Source: Neopestalotiopsis rosae (taxonomy: Eukaryota; Ascomycota; Sordariomycetes; Amphisphaeriales; Sporocadaceae). From it: a DNA stretch of 64,000 nt. The stretch is from NCBI GenBank assembly GCA_023078685.1, contig JALGAS010000007.1:2356001-2420000 (forward strand). The letters run 5' to 3'. Shown piece after piece: positions 1-11,889 of this stretch. Position 1 is the stretch's first letter; each line of letters opens with the position of its first letter. The notes beneath the pieces were generated by a model. The model was not told the origin of the DNA, made no database searches, and was given only the letters and a program-made list of their open reading frames with translations. Position numbers and translations under genes: made by a program.

Positions 1-594
1 TCCGAACTTTCTCCCAGATGCCGGGTGATGCTTTAGAGGCGCCACGTGATACAAGACCGACGGCACCGGTGCCTGGATTTTGCGGGGTGTGCTCGCTGCG
101 CGATTTTGTGTCGTAAGCCATTACCAGACAGTAGAGACCGCGCGGGCGGAAGAGCTCATCGTCCATCTTCAGCAGATATGCATTATGATTTTGCCAAACA
201 CAGACTAGCTGGCCTCTAACGTGTACACAACAAAGGTTTGGTCCGAGCCTGGCCAAGATGAAGCATACCCTTTGCGCGAAGATATCTCCGTAAAGACGCC
301 CGCGGCTATCTGGATGGATAAACTAGTCAACGGCAAGAAGCTAGCTACCGAGGCCGGCACGGCACCGACCGCTGCTCCAGTGAGATTGACCGTATCCGCC
401 AACGGGCTCGAGGAGACTGCTTTGTTCAAGCCGTCAATGAATTCTAGAAAGGTCTCCTGGTCTATACCCCAATACGTCAGGTCTGGTTCGTATGCCCGAA
501 CGAAACCGCGACGGCGCAGCTTCGGGCGCCGTTGCGGCAAGATAACTAAATGGGGGAGCCGTGCGTTTAAATTTCCGCCCTTGTTTGTGTTCAT
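1..594 (-). CDS. Fungal protein of unknown function, cut by the left edge
   Basis: Two exons are visible, 594-229 and 166-1, with an intron at about 167-228 (GTGTAC donor, CTGAAG acceptor); the gene runs off the window. The N-terminus has a proline/arginine stretch (ILPQRRPKLRRRGFVRAY) followed by a GIDQETFLEFIDGLNKA segment and an Ala/Val-rich hydrophobic helix. The second exon begins MDDELFRPRGLYCLVMAYD. I recognise this architecture from a widespread uncharacterised Pezizomycotina family: a 'PQRRP..RGFIRAY' start, a hydrophobic middle and an 'F.PRGLYC' block. No function is known to me. The splice sites are my choice because they join the two conserved blocks in frame; the ORF otherwise ends at 205. 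Confidence 0.6.
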
Positions 595-1594
595 TGAGGC
601 TGCGCGTCGTTATTTGATAACAGATTTGAAGAGGTGGTGATGATAATTCTTTGTATGAGATAGAACTTTGAAACGTGAAATTGTATCAAAATGGCATTAA
701 GACATTATTTTTGCCGAGTAGGGTTTGATTGTCTTACATCTGCTGATGTGGCACAGCGTGATATCCTAGCCAATTATGGTCAGTCAGATCACCTCATCAC
801 GGGGCTATGCTACCCATGCCTTCCGAGTCCGAGTCCGAGGACCATAACGATTAGACAGGTAAAATCCTTTTGGACGCATCGGCGGATGTTCATGGGCTTG
901 ACAGCAAGTGCGTATGTTTTGGAGCATTCGCTGGCTAGGTTAACATCATAACGAAGGAGTCGAATGCCTTCTCTAATAAACTAAGCTCTGTTTTCCTTCA
1001 TTAATCACGGGTTAAAAATGCAGACCTTGGATGACCGAAGCTACTGCAGCCTTCAATTAAGGTATGCATCTCCGGGCTTGGGAAAAAGAAATATCTCCTC
1101 TTCCGGAAGAGCTCGGACAAGATACGCGTACCCGCAGCTGCGTAAATCTGCCTTGTGTAATGCAGTGATCTACATTCTAATTTCCATCTACCCTGCCGAC
1201 CAATCTATGACTTTGGGTTCAGAGTCTTGCTATATCATGATAATTGACTTTTCCCTTCAGTATCATTCATTCTTTCAAGCCTTGCTGTAGTGACCTATAT
1301 GGTAATTAGTGGACTCCCAGGGAAAATTAGAAACGCAGGGGAAATGCCCTGTCTTACCTTTCTTTCTTTTTTTTTTTTTTTTTTTTCGATTTGCACTCCT
1401 GTCATTATCTGTTGGCGCTTGCGATAACTTGGTTGATACAGAAATAGCATAAAAAATATGAAATCTGTAGGCGAGCTTTGCAGCGCTTTAATGACCACAA
1501 GGTTAAACCCTTGTTCGGAAAGGAGACAATCGAGCAAGATACATGATCGGCCATTTTGTGTGAGACTGTGTATTCATCTCTGATTGTGTCAATT
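595..1594. other. Intergenic stretch without a supportable gene
   Basis: Short open frames here have no recognisable domain. A 20-base T run lies at 1367-1386. The stretch separates the divergent start at 594 from the 3' end of the CorA-like gene. Confidence 0.5.
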
Positions 1595-3888
1595 TCAGAT
1601 GATACTCGTAATACTTGTCACTGGTAAGTCGTGCATTTCAAAACCGTCATCAACTGGCTCATAATCCAGATTAGGGTGAACGCTCTGATTCTCTTCATCC
1701 CAATTATCGGGAGCCGGATGACCAGACTGGAAGATATCGGATTCTCTAGGGCTGCGAAAGGTACGTCCGATCTTGCGTCGCGACGACCATTTCAAGAACC
1801 ACATTAAAGCGACCATTAGAATGGCAAGAATGGTCACTGTGATGAAATAGCTGGCCAGATTTCGATCAAAAGGAAGGACATCGGATCCCATGCTGAACAT
1901 GGCCGCTGCAACACTGGGGGGCGATACAAGCTGCAGAAGGTTTAGATCATACCTATGTGTATGGGTAAGTTGACATGTTCGACTCACAACAGCAATGATT
2001 GTTATTGATTTCACATTCTCCCCGGTTTGTAGTTGGATCCAAGTTGTTCGGTTGTTCTCTAGCGTCAGATGTTGTTCCAACTTCACGTGTCAGCTTTCAA
2101 GGGTATATCCAAAAGAGGGAAGTTGAAAACATAGATAAACAACAAAGAACATAAAATTGAGGATCATACTTCTCTAGCAATATTGTTACAAAGCTTCTCT
2201 TGGTTGTCAAGTGCTTGAGAAAGCAATCTGATCTTCTTGAAATGTCTCTTTATGACCAAAATAGCTGAAGCCGCGCTGTCCGCATCTTTGTTTGTTGCAT
2301 GCCTGTGGGTGAAATATCCTAATTCAAACTCACAAAAAGCATCCCATGCATTGATTGTCTTGGAGATTGTATGTTTGAGGTCAAGGAGCAAGCGTATCGT
2401 ATCATGCGTCCTGTCGTAGAAGACGGAGAGTTGCTCGAGTCTATCACTAGTTTCTCTGCACTGCTGGAGTTGGCGAGAGAGTGGTGTACCGTGTGTCTGT
2501 AGAACAAAGTCATGCACATTAGCCTGAACACTCAATATTTATGCTCACCTTAGATAGCTGTGGGAAATCTTCTGATCTCAATCTTGCAAACTGAAACGAG
2601 CTTACATGAGATTCGAGTCTGAATTGGATCATTGAAACAACATTGGTCCATTCATCCTTGATCATACCTATCCTATATTGCAAGACTTGTAAGAAGTACA
2701 CCCTGGGTGACCAGAAAGGTGGACTCGCAGGGAAGTTTCCACCAGAAGCCGGATCCATGCGAATCTCATCGTGATGTCGCTGGGCTGGGGTAGTTCTGGA
2801 CCGAGTCTTCGCTCTCGCCGCCGTCATGATAGGTATCTACAAAACAATATCCCACCCAGGACAAATTGTCCACCCCTGACACCAAGAAAGAGAATTGAGC
2901 TTGGTAAATATGCTCACTACAGGACGAATGATCATCGCTGTATCGCTCATCTTGAAGAAATGGAATACATCGAACTTTACGAAGAGGTTGAGCGCTACCA
3001 TCTTCCCTCAGATCTTTGTTGGGTCGGGATCCTCTCCTCCAAGCATGATATGGCAGATGAACTTCCAGAGCGTACCTTGCAGCACCGGTCTATCGCCTGT
3101 TAGATTCTAGTAGTTATTATGTGCCAGATACACTCACAGGAATTGAGACGCTAAAAAGTGCTTGGAAGTCCAAGTACTTGTATATGAAATCTCGGGCAGC
3201 GAATGCCTGGTTGGTAGAAGCAGTAGCAACGATAGCAAGTATTGACCACGGATTAGCATCTGCGATATATCTATCTGTATGTTAGTCTCGACAAAATTGT
3301 TTTTACTTGGTGTACGAGGTGCTTTACATGATCCGTCGTTCAGCATCGTATTCTACTTCGTCCGTTTTGCCCGCTTCCTGTGTTCCTGCTACAGATGTCG
3401 TTGGAGTATATCTCTAACTTCACATAAGTATCTACCAATCAGAGCTTTATGCGTTGTGGACTTACTGGTTTTCGAAGCTCGTAGAAAAGTTGTCGTGGAC
3501 TTAGGGGTCCCTTTTGCGTCCGGCACAACCCCCCGTCTTCGTCGATATTCCCGAAACCTTTCGGCTTCCTGTCGTCCAGAAGGGCATCAGGCCGAGAACA
3601 AGCATCGTTGCTGATGCTTTGTAGGTTGCAGAGATTCGTATTTCTGAAGAATTGGTTTACCAAATCGTTTCGATGGGAGTTTGGCACTGGATTAGATGGA
3701 TCTTGCATGAACAACTCGACGATATCGTCTTCACTGTCGGGAGACCCATGCACGTCCTCGATGTAAGATTTATTCTCTTGCTCGTATATCTGAGGGTCCT
3801 TTCTTATGCCGAACTGCGAGCTCCAACTACCATTGGTAGCAGCGAACTCATTATCTGATTCGCCACGCCGGTCCATCATGAGCTCCAA
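1595..3888 (-). CDS. CorA-like two-TM membrane protein, seven exons, probable frameshift
   Basis: Exons on the minus strand: 3888-3466, 3377-3328, 3270-3138, 3089-2549, 2496-2170, 2080-1988, 1930-1595. The joins are in phase and give the blocks of the fungal CorA-like family in order: RQLFYEL near the end of exon 1, RRIIYIADANPW and FAARDFIYKYLDFQAL in exons 2-3, ALEVHLPYHAWR and IYQAQFSFLVSGVD in exon 4, a helical region in exon 5, then two membrane helices. The first helix ends AAAMFSMG, where CorA proteins have their GMN-type loop; the second is ASYFITVTILAILMVALMW. The role is inferred as a divalent-cation-channel-like membrane protein, transport unproven. Exon 4 has one base too many: frame A ends DSVQNYPSPA and the family continues in frame B with HHDEIRMDP, near 2775-2800. 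This is either a real one-base insertion in a C run (a pseudogene) or a sequencing error. Confidence 0.65.
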
Positions 3889-5207
3889 ATTGGGACGAAA
3901 ACCCAGAAAGCTTCGAAGAAGAATAGCAGAGCTATCTATGCTTTTTCGACTTTACTTTAATTACTTCGCAATGGACGCATTTGGCTCGATGACAATTGCT
4001 ACAACGATCATTTGATACTACAGACTGCCATGGGCCGTGGCAATAGCACTTCAGGGTAATTAGCAAAATTCTCAAGATAAAATAAGGACCCACGTACACA
4101 TTGCCAAAGATAATCTCTTAGGCCCATGATATCAGGAACTCAGTGTCCTGCTGAGGACGAACGTCTGGAGGAGCGGAAGAAGCGACGATCTCTTAATATT
4201 AAGGCGTAACGCCCGGCCAAAGCGGTTGTGATGCGGGGTCACGAGCCTCTGGTAATATGATGGCTGTAACGTTCGGGCTCTGGTTCCTGCATATGCAAGC
4301 GGCCCAAGGCTGTAGATTTATAGGATGAAAGAGTGCAGAAGGAAGAAAAATAAAGTTTCAAGCTTGCTGCCCAAAAGTGCCCAAGAGGACGAGAGATTAT
4401 TCCAGCTCGGTCTTTGAGTAGGTCCTCAAAGACCTGGGCTGGAATGATGCTCGCTTAGGATAGATTCAGTGCGTACTCGTATTACTGTGTTAATTACAGT
4501 GCGCAAGGTCCCATTACTGTGCGATAGCCTGGGAGCAGCTATCTGACACTTTGAGGAGATGAATGTAGAACTTGATCTTGGTGTAATTAGCTCAACATGA
4601 TTTCATGCAGAGCAACCTTAGAAGACAGTTCCACGTGGTGAATTGCTAATTTCTCTTGTACGAGGCCACGTAATAACCGATAGATACACATAATCATATT
4701 CTATTTCTGACAAAGTTGTGCGTACGCTTGCACGAAAAAACAACATGAACATCGGCAAATGGAGAGTCAAGAACCGAGCAGTAAATGAATTTCAAATGGT
4801 TACATTTGTTGTTGGCATCTTGTTTCACCCAACTGCGTGCACTCGGCAGTCCAAATCGGAAAATCTGCGCCAAGCAAAGCGCCCTCTCTCTTTAACCTCT
4901 TCGAAACAACAGATTGAGGTGTTCTTTTCCTCCTAGACGTCTGTTCTTTGCACTTCTTGTATTCATATTGTTCATGAAATGAGGTTTCATTATAGCCTTC
5001 TTCTTGTTATACTTCTTCCTCAAAGAGCAATAGACAGCCAAATATTTCTGCCAGGTTTGATGCATTATCTTCTTTTTGATCGTCAGTCTTTCACGCAGTC
5101 TTGCTGTGTGACTCGGATTTGGAAAGTTACCCAAGCCGTGAGAATCAACTGACCTCAAAAGAATTATTGTCCACCCTCTGGTCTGGTATTACACCGATTA
5201 TCTGACA
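3889..5207. other. Intergenic stretch with one strong hairpin
   Basis: No gene is supportable. The only structured item is the 47-nt imperfect inverted repeat at 4399-4445, listed separately. Confidence 0.5.
4399..4445. repeat. 47-nt imperfect inverted repeat
   Basis: ATTCCAGC then GGTCTTTGAG, a six-base loop (TAGGTC), then CTCAAAGACC and GCTGGAAT. Eighteen base pairs form in two helices around a small internal loop. The purpose is unknown; it could be a structured RNA, a protein-binding dyad or a transposon footprint. Confidence 0.6.
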
Positions 5208-6758
5208 TCAAACGAGCTGGTCTCGTGGTGAACTGGGTCTGTCCTCTGTGAACTCAAAATCAAGCCACTCTTGTCTCCCAAGCGCCCCAAAAAGCGACAA
5301 AATCTCGATGCTAGGTCTCCAGTCGCCGACCTGCCACTGCACCACCGGGGTCGTCGTCATCGTGTCCCAGTTGTCGCCGCTACCATGGCCGGAAAACTAT
5401 CGCACACCCCATCTATGCGCACTGTTCTCAGTGTATGGCGCGTCTCCGGCATATTCTTCTTGTCTGCCATGCGAAGGGTTCCACCAAATGTATACAAATA
5501 TCTCGGCATCTGTCAATCTAGGCATATTAGCAACCGCCGCCGCAAACCTCGCCAGTAGAGGCTCGATTCTCTCTCTATGTGGCTCAGTGCGGAACATATC
5601 GGGTAGGTGATCGAACTCTGAGTCACCATCGGGATTATCGAAATCATCATATTCATAATCGATCTCCTTGTCCACAGGCAAGTCGTACTCGCGAGGGTAA
5701 TCTGCCGTCTCAGAAATTTGAAAGCCGCCTTGTCTCTCTTCCACGGAGCCGCCGCTGCTGCGCAGAGGATCCTCGCCGCGCGGACCGACAAAGTACCACA
5801 TTCCATCTGGGCGTAACGGGTGGAACTCTATCCGGAGTCGTTGCATGGACGACCACTGCTGCTGGCCTTCTTCAGCAGCAGGGAATAATGCCTCCGTCAC
5901 CATAGCGCGCAGGTCAAGTCTCTCAAGCTGCGCAGCCAACCTGCACAAGCCCACGCTCACGGGATCCCTCTCGGCCGGATGGATTAAATTCGGCCGAGCC
6001 ACGCTCTGATCGTCCACCGCGATCTGCTCCGGTGCCCAGAAATGCAGAAATGCGTTCTTCAGACTCGCCGGAATCCGTCTGCCGCCGAGAAACTTTTCCT
6101 GCTTGCAAACTGCATTGCCAAACTCGTGTCTCGCATCCCTGATAGGTCCCTCCCAGGGTCGAGACCAGTGCTCGCGCACCGGCCTCATGGGCGAGGTGTC
6201 AGGCATGGGCCGCTCCCACATCCACGGAAGCACGAGCGTGGTCGCATTCGGCAGAGCAGCGATGCACTGCAGGGGGACCAGCAGTGACAAGGGGCGTATT
6301 CCGTATGAGTTGCCGACGCCGCCATAAGTCGATCTTGACTGAATACATAATTTACTCACGAAGGGGACGTAGGGCAGAGCCTCCGGGTCTTGCAGACGGA
6401 GACGCCGAGAGTGGTACCTGCGGTGATCGCACCATGGATAGATGTCAAAGGACTGCGCCGCGATCTCAATGTTCAGCTCGATGCCCTCTGGAGCTATTGA
6501 CGTGGAAAGATCAGTAGCAGTAGCATAGGCGGCAAGCTGCGAGTACAAGGCGTGCAAGCGGGACGAGATATGAGCGTTGACGTATGCGGTCTCTTGAACA
6601 GTCTCGTGGCATGCCAGGCGGTCCTCGGGAGGATTTGTGAGAAGTGGCAGCGTGATATCAGCTTGAAGGTAACAGCGTAGCACGCCGTCCAGTGAGCGAA
6701 ACGCATCGATTTTGGCCTGAGCCGCGCTGTCATATTCTTCGAGCACGAGAAAGCCCAT
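5208..6758 (-). pseudogene. F-box-like family protein with an in-frame stop near the C-terminus
   Basis: The open frame from 6758 gives 453 residues ending in RWGVR at a TAG (5397-5399). Reading on in the same frame after the TAG gives FSGHGSGDNWD, then VVQWQVGDWRPS and EWLDFEF, and stops at 5208. Tryptophan-rich WQVGDWRP text of this kind is the normal C-terminus of a large fungal F-box/leucine-rich family (with WMWERPMPDTSPMRPVREHW in the middle and LLARFAAAVANMPRL before the C-terminus). The TAG therefore probably replaces an aromatic codon. No classical F-box is seen at the N-terminus, so an upstream exon may be missing. The likely ancestral role is a substrate adaptor for SCF ubiquitin ligase, by family only. 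The gene is truncated by about 62 codons, unless the stop is an assembly error. Confidence 0.6.
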
Positions 6759-8110
6759 AGTGGTTTATGCGCGGTCGAGAACGCTGGTGTGCCGAGGTGG
6801 CGAGAAGAGAGAGCAAATAGGCGGAGGGGCTGCTGTCAAAATAAGGTGGCTGGGTATGACTTGCAACTTTGTTGATGTCGCCGAGGGCCAGCAAAAGCGA
6901 CTCCAATATCATCTTGGGCAACCTGCGACCATGAATGTTGGTGAGAGCACCGACAGTCACTCCGGCATTGACAGTGCCCTGGAGTGTGGTCTGCATTGAC
7001 TCAAAGGCAAAGTTGATGGAAACTGCTTGGAGAAGGTGTTGTTTACAACAGCCAGGCCTCTCAAGACAAAGTCAGAAATGTCATCGGGTCGTAAGTCCGT
7101 GGACAGCGTTCAAACTGCTCCGCCATCATGAGATCGTCATTTCCAGCTGACACAAAGAAGAGAACTTACAGTACAGCGTACAATTGTTGCAGTTGCGTTA
7201 TGTCTCTATTAGACTGAGCGGGGTGTGGAGCTCCCGCTTTTGCGGATACGGCCTGGTGGTATGTCGCGACGATAATGATTGTCGCAACGAAGGTAGAGAC
7301 GAATGCGCCGACGACTCGTCAGTACATATTAAAGACACAAAGGTCGCCATCGTGTGACAGAAATTCCATGATTCGCAGTCGCATCGAAGTGCAGGGGACC
7401 CGGTAACATATTCGAGCTGCAGGGGAGAGACCCGCTGAGATGCATGAAGCTGTATTACCCCAGCTTCAGTGACAACGCAAGGTACTGTGAGTCTGCACGG
7501 AATGAAATCAACAGAAAGGTTGGTATCTTCTGTAAATCCTTTCAACTCAAGTTTTTTTTTTAAAAGATACATGGCAGTCGTAATTTTTCAGCACTAGAAA
7601 TGAACCCTCAGTACAGATTATCCCGTAGCCTTATGACCTTTGTGTGTTTAAGCTTGGAATTGTGTGGCCCCGGGCCGTGACAGGGGTATGCTGCGGGAAA
7701 ATCTTCCCGACGCTAAGTTGTGCTTGGCCGACCACACTATCACAGTGCTACAACTTTGCGACCTATCAACGTCCGTAGTCGGCCGGGCACATGGACAACA
7801 AAGGGGCACGGCACGACGAGGTGCAGCGTTGTCCAGGAATCCCTGACCAGGCTCATATGATTACGAAGAACAGTGCCTTGAAAGCTGCACCTGTATTGCA
7901 CAAATCAGTGCTAATTCTGATTAGCTGCATCGACACGGACGGAAAAATGCAGGACAGCCCTGGTCCCGGTACCATGGATGAGCGTTTTATATGTATGAGA
8001 TGCCGGGCAGTAGCATGTGAGCAGCAACAATCGACAAGCGACATGGGGATACAAGAATGCCGAGAGTCGCGAGGGTGATACCCAATCTACCGGTCGAAGG
8101 CTGCGCTGCC
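6759..8110. other. Intergenic stretch without a supportable gene
   Basis: Overlapping short frames on both strands (for example minus 7198-7572) lack domains, splice context or compositional bias. I see nothing annotatable. Confidence 0.45.
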
Positions 8111-8119
8111 ATATAAATA
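8111..8119 (+). promoter_or_regulatory. TATA-like box
   Basis: ATATAAATA lies about 120 nt upstream of the chosen ATG at 8233. It supports a start inside the longer open frame that begins at 8017, because the TATA box would otherwise sit in coding sequence. Confidence 0.45.
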
Positions 8120-8232
8120 CTGCTCCAGCGTCAAAGGGGTTCTCGGTCCCCCCCAAAGCTCCCCAGCCTTTTACATGTTCTCATATCTCCACCTACGCTG
8201 GACCGCGTACAACGCTGCCGACACGAGATATT

Positions 8233-9063
8233 ATGGCTGCCGAGTTCTCGTACCCAGCAAGAGGCAATTTCTCAACCGAAAACGATAACCGAATGATTAA
8301 TATTTTCGACCAATTATTCTTAGAGTATACCTCAGTATGGCCGTCGCTTAATCTCACCCTCTATTGCGTGTTGATCCCAGAAACCTCACGCCTTTATTCA
8401 GCGATGACATATGCCGATGAGAACCCCATTGCGGGCAGCGGAATCTATTATTTCGGGACTTTATACAGTCTTTACGTTGATGAATACGTCACTTCATACC
8501 CCACGTATTGCAAGTTCAGATTGACAAAGTACGGAGACAACGATGATTCAGTGGATGGAGAACATTTTTGGATCACCAGTAATGCTGCATCATCGACGAC
8601 CTTTTCGCCAACAGTAATGTCAACCACGTTGGCTTCGACTGGAACTGGCACCACCACACAAACGACTGATACTGTAACCATCCTGTCCAACTCAGCCTCG
8701 TCTTTAGTTGCGACTGAGACGCAAGCTGCAACCGAGACGTCGGCTTCCGCGTCAAGCAAGTCCTCTGGGCTGAGCGCCGGAGCCGCAGCGGGAATTGGTG
8801 CAGGTGTCGGCCTGGCAGTTGTCGTCTTGGCAGCCGCCATGCTGTTCATGTTCTTCAGGCGGAGGAAGGCAGGAAAGGCGGCGACCCAAGACGTATCGCC
8901 TGAGAATCCTCCCCGATATGCTGCCAAATCGGAAGATGCTGCCAAACCCGAGTACTCCTCGCAGCACCAACAACAAGATCCACAGGAGATGGAAGCAATA
9001 AGCCCAGCGGAACTTGACAACGGTCAAAGTTTCCCAGTTGTTCGGCACGAGCTCTCCGGCTGA
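8233..9063 (+). CDS. Single-pass membrane protein with Ser/Thr-rich stalk
   Basis: A single exon of 276 residues from ATG 8233; the frame is open upstream to 8017, but a TATA box at 8111 argues for the inner start. An N-terminal ectodomain of about 120 residues contains aromatic clusters and two cysteines. It is followed by a Ser/Thr/Ala-rich stalk of about 70 residues, a glycine-rich transmembrane helix (IGAGVGLAVVVLAAAMLFMFF) with a basic RRRK stop-transfer signal, and a Gln/Pro-rich cytoplasmic tail. This layout is that of fungal WSC/Mid2-like surface proteins, though no WSC cysteine pattern is present. A classical signal peptide is not obvious, so the first helix or an unseen 5' exon may direct secretion. 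The function is unknown; a cell-surface location is inferred. Confidence 0.65.
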   Translation: MAAEFSYPARGNFSTENDNRMINIFDQLFLEYTSVWPSLNLTLYCVLIPETSRLYSAMTYADENPIAGSGIYYFGTLYSLYVDEYVTSYPTYCKFRLTKYGDNDDSVDGEHFWITSNAASSTTFSPTVMSTTLASTGTGTTTQTTDTVTILSNSASSLVATETQAATETSASASSKSSGLSAGAAAGIGAGVGLAVVVLAAAMLFMFFRRRKAGKAATQDVSPENPPRYAAKSEDAAKPEYSSQHQQQDPQEMEAISPAELDNGQSFPVVRHELSG

Positions 9064-10038
9064 ATGTATACCATGGCGTGCGTGCGCATCTTTGTCGCAG
9101 TTGAATCAAGGCACACAAATGCACGCGCCGGAAGACTAGGAGTTTCATGCCATATCTGAATTTTTACAGGACATTCAATTCGGAAAGAAAACATGCTCCT
9201 CATAATAGGTACCAGCCTGACGAGAATGTTCGGGGAGTCATGAGATCATTTGAGATTGATGTTCAACATCGCGGCGGTGAAGTTGTATTTGCTCGTACAA
9301 TCACGGTGGCTCACGAAACCCAGAATGATTGCATCAATAATTGGTTCGATTGAGACTTCAACAGTTGGATAGGACCCCTCGAAGAAAGGATGGCAGTTGG
9401 AACTTTCCATGATTATAGCAGCACTGAGCTTTAGAATCATCAGGCTTGAAAAAGCACATTTAATACCGTACATAGACACTTCGAAACACACAAAATTCTT
9501 CGTTTCATGTACAACATGTAGCGCACTGCTGGTGTAAGCCATTAAAGATGATTTCACCGCTACTCGAAGCAAAAAGCTGACCGTAACTTAGATGGATGAC
9601 CCAAAGAGATAGCTAATGACCTTGTACGACAATTTGCCAACACCAAGGGCCGAAAAAGGCGGCCAAGAAAATAAAAACATAGATATCGCTCCAATCTAGA
9701 ACTATCAACAGCGCTGGCAGTCACTATTCCATATTTGTGAGAGTAAGGTAGAATCTACAGTTAGTGAACAACTATGACGTTTTGTCGTTTGCTTACCGAC
9801 CAAGCTTCTATTGGCAGTCACTACAGGATTCAGCAGGATGGGTCAGATAATACTTTGATCACCACCATTTTATGCGTACATTCAGGGTGATGAGTTGTCT
9901 CAGTCAGTCTATTCAGCAGACTTGGTATCCGATTAGAGGTAAACAACGTTACTAAGATTTGAGCTCTAGCAAAATAATGACTGTAGGATTTGATTGAACC
10001 GTACATCAGAGGGATAGGATCAATTTTTTAAGTCGTTC
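9064..10038. other. Intergenic stretch without a supportable gene
   Basis: Only short frames without domains are present. It lies between the 3' ends of two convergent genes. Confidence 0.5.
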
Positions 10039-11889
10039 TCACTCCCGACCTGGCTTCCCAGCGCTGTTTTGTTGCCTGTAGTAGAATTTCTGATTGATGG
10101 CTTGAACTTTCATGTCTTTCATGGAATCTGGCAGTGGATCCGACGCATCGTCCTGCTCAGAAACAATGGTATCCAGACGACTCATTTTAGTGCTGCGAAC
10201 TATGGTTGAGAACTTTCCAGAGTAGCTCGCTTTGTTCGCTATCAACGAAAAGATGCCGACAGCTACAATGGGCATGGTGGAAATAATACTGATTCCATAA
10301 GCTAGCCATAAGTCCCTTGCATCGTAAGAGTATACAATCGGGTACGCTGTCATTGTGGTTGGCACATATGAGGCCTGCGTTGAGTTCAAACTAGGAAAGT
10401 GAGTTCAGTTATTTTCGTGCTTCATTTCTACTTTATGTCGTCGTGGCTATTATTTCTGGGTGGGGTTTAAACTCACGATAATGTAGGAGTGGAAAATAGG
10501 CTGAGGGTGATGTTCTGAAAAAGTTCCTCGAGTTCCCGCTATATCTTATTTGAGTCGGTCCAGCTCACATGAGTGAGTAGGTACGACGTATTGATCTGCT
10601 GACTATTTTGACCACCAGCAAAGGTACCTTGACCTACAAATAACTTCCCGAACACATCCATAACTGACTGATATGACACGCGCGTTACATTGTCCCCAGT
10701 CATCCAATTCGGATTCCAGGGCGTGTTATAGGGGCCTAAGCTTGTCAGAACAGCCACGGGCTGCTCTATGGTCAGTGCGCGAATGATCGTGCTCAGTTCA
10801 TCATTAACAAAGCTGAAATCGACGGAATAAGAAGCATTATAGAGCCCACATTCAATTATCTGAATAGAGTAATTGAAATAAGTGGCGAAAAAGATTCGAG
10901 CCATGTCTTGCGAGTAATAGTCCGAGGAGGTAAATGACATAGAGGTGGTGTTATCGTAAGCGACCGCATGGTTGGCTTGGAATGTCCAGCTAGCGAACGA
11001 AATCTGACCCCAAGTGCCCTTCGAGCCCTGCAAAAGTCTTTTGCAGTCTGTAACACAGTATCATTTGCGCTCGAGCACTGAATCGTAGGACCGCAAAAGT
11101 CGAGGTGGAATGACGAATTCGCAAAGTCATGAGGTATGTCCAGGACCGAACCAGTCATGGCTGCAGAAGAACCACACCGTTGGACATCAGCAGACGGCCC
11201 TACGTATGCGTATGCGCTGATGGGCGCCATTCGGGAAGCCCATGCGGTGCCGTTGAAAGATAGCTGAGGGACCTGCAAGTTTGTGATGTTAAAAACCGGA
11301 CTATCTGTCACTAGCAATGTGCCCGGCGTGATGACAGCGGTAAATGGAAGAAACCTGATCCCAACACCATGTCAGTCATCTTGTGCAGCTAACGTGCCTC
11401 GGTTTCATACCAGATTGTCATTCCTAAAAGCAATAGATCAGGCGCGTGGGTGAAGGCACCAAAATTCAGAAGAGATAGGAGATTTGTAGGTGCTGCCATC
11501 AAGTCATCGACTTTCCTGACCTCAAACGCACGTGTCCGCAGCTTACGCCAGAGCCTCTGGGTATATGCTACAACTATGGCGTTGACAAGTGAAGTCTTGA
11601 CAAGGAATGCCAAACCTGTCCCTATCCGGCTGACCCATTGTTGAGAGAGGCCGACGGAGTTGATACTCTTCCCCTCTAGACTTCGATAGAAGAGGTCATG
11701 GCCGATGGCGAGTACTAAACCGATTGCCAGAGATCCTAGTAATGCGGCGTAAGAAAGCGCGCTCGCTTTTCGCCTGGATGTGTGTCGCGTTTGAGTGGTC
11801 CGATCATGGTCATAATAGGGTTTTGAGGTAGACTGCAGTATAGCTTTCATAGGAATGGTCCTTTCGTCATTAGCCATTTTGTGAGACAT
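10039..11889 (-). pseudogene. Large multi-TM fungal membrane protein with a frameshift and an in-frame stop
   Basis: Exon 1 (11889-11411) encodes three hydrophobic helices (ALLGSLAIGLVLAIG, GTGLAFLVKTSLVNAIVVAY, LLSLLNFGAF). Exon 2 (11354-10477) is a large extracytoplasmic domain rich in NxS/T sites and cysteines, and exon 3 (10390-10039) has a last membrane helix (WLAYGISIISTMPIVAVGIFSLI) and a cytoplasmic tail. The splice joins are in phase (GMTIW to FLPFTAVITPG; TPTLS to LNSTQASY). I know this order from an uncharacterised fungal family, often misnamed formylmethionine deformylase-like. Two lesions interrupt exon 2. One is a frame change at about 11029-11047 inside a perfect 9-bp palindrome (CTGCAAAAG/CTTTTGCAG). 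The other is a TAG at 10539-10541, after which the same frame continues RELEELFQNITLSL as the family does. It is probably non-functional unless these are assembly errors. Confidence 0.6.

Noticed and set aside
1018..1537. Short frames on both strands near the T run
   Set aside because: The minus frame encodes a lysine homopolymer from the T run; no coding signal otherwise.
8472..9020. 182-codon antisense frame over the Ser/Thr-rich membrane protein gene
   Set aside because: A shadow of the biased codon composition of the plus-strand stalk region.
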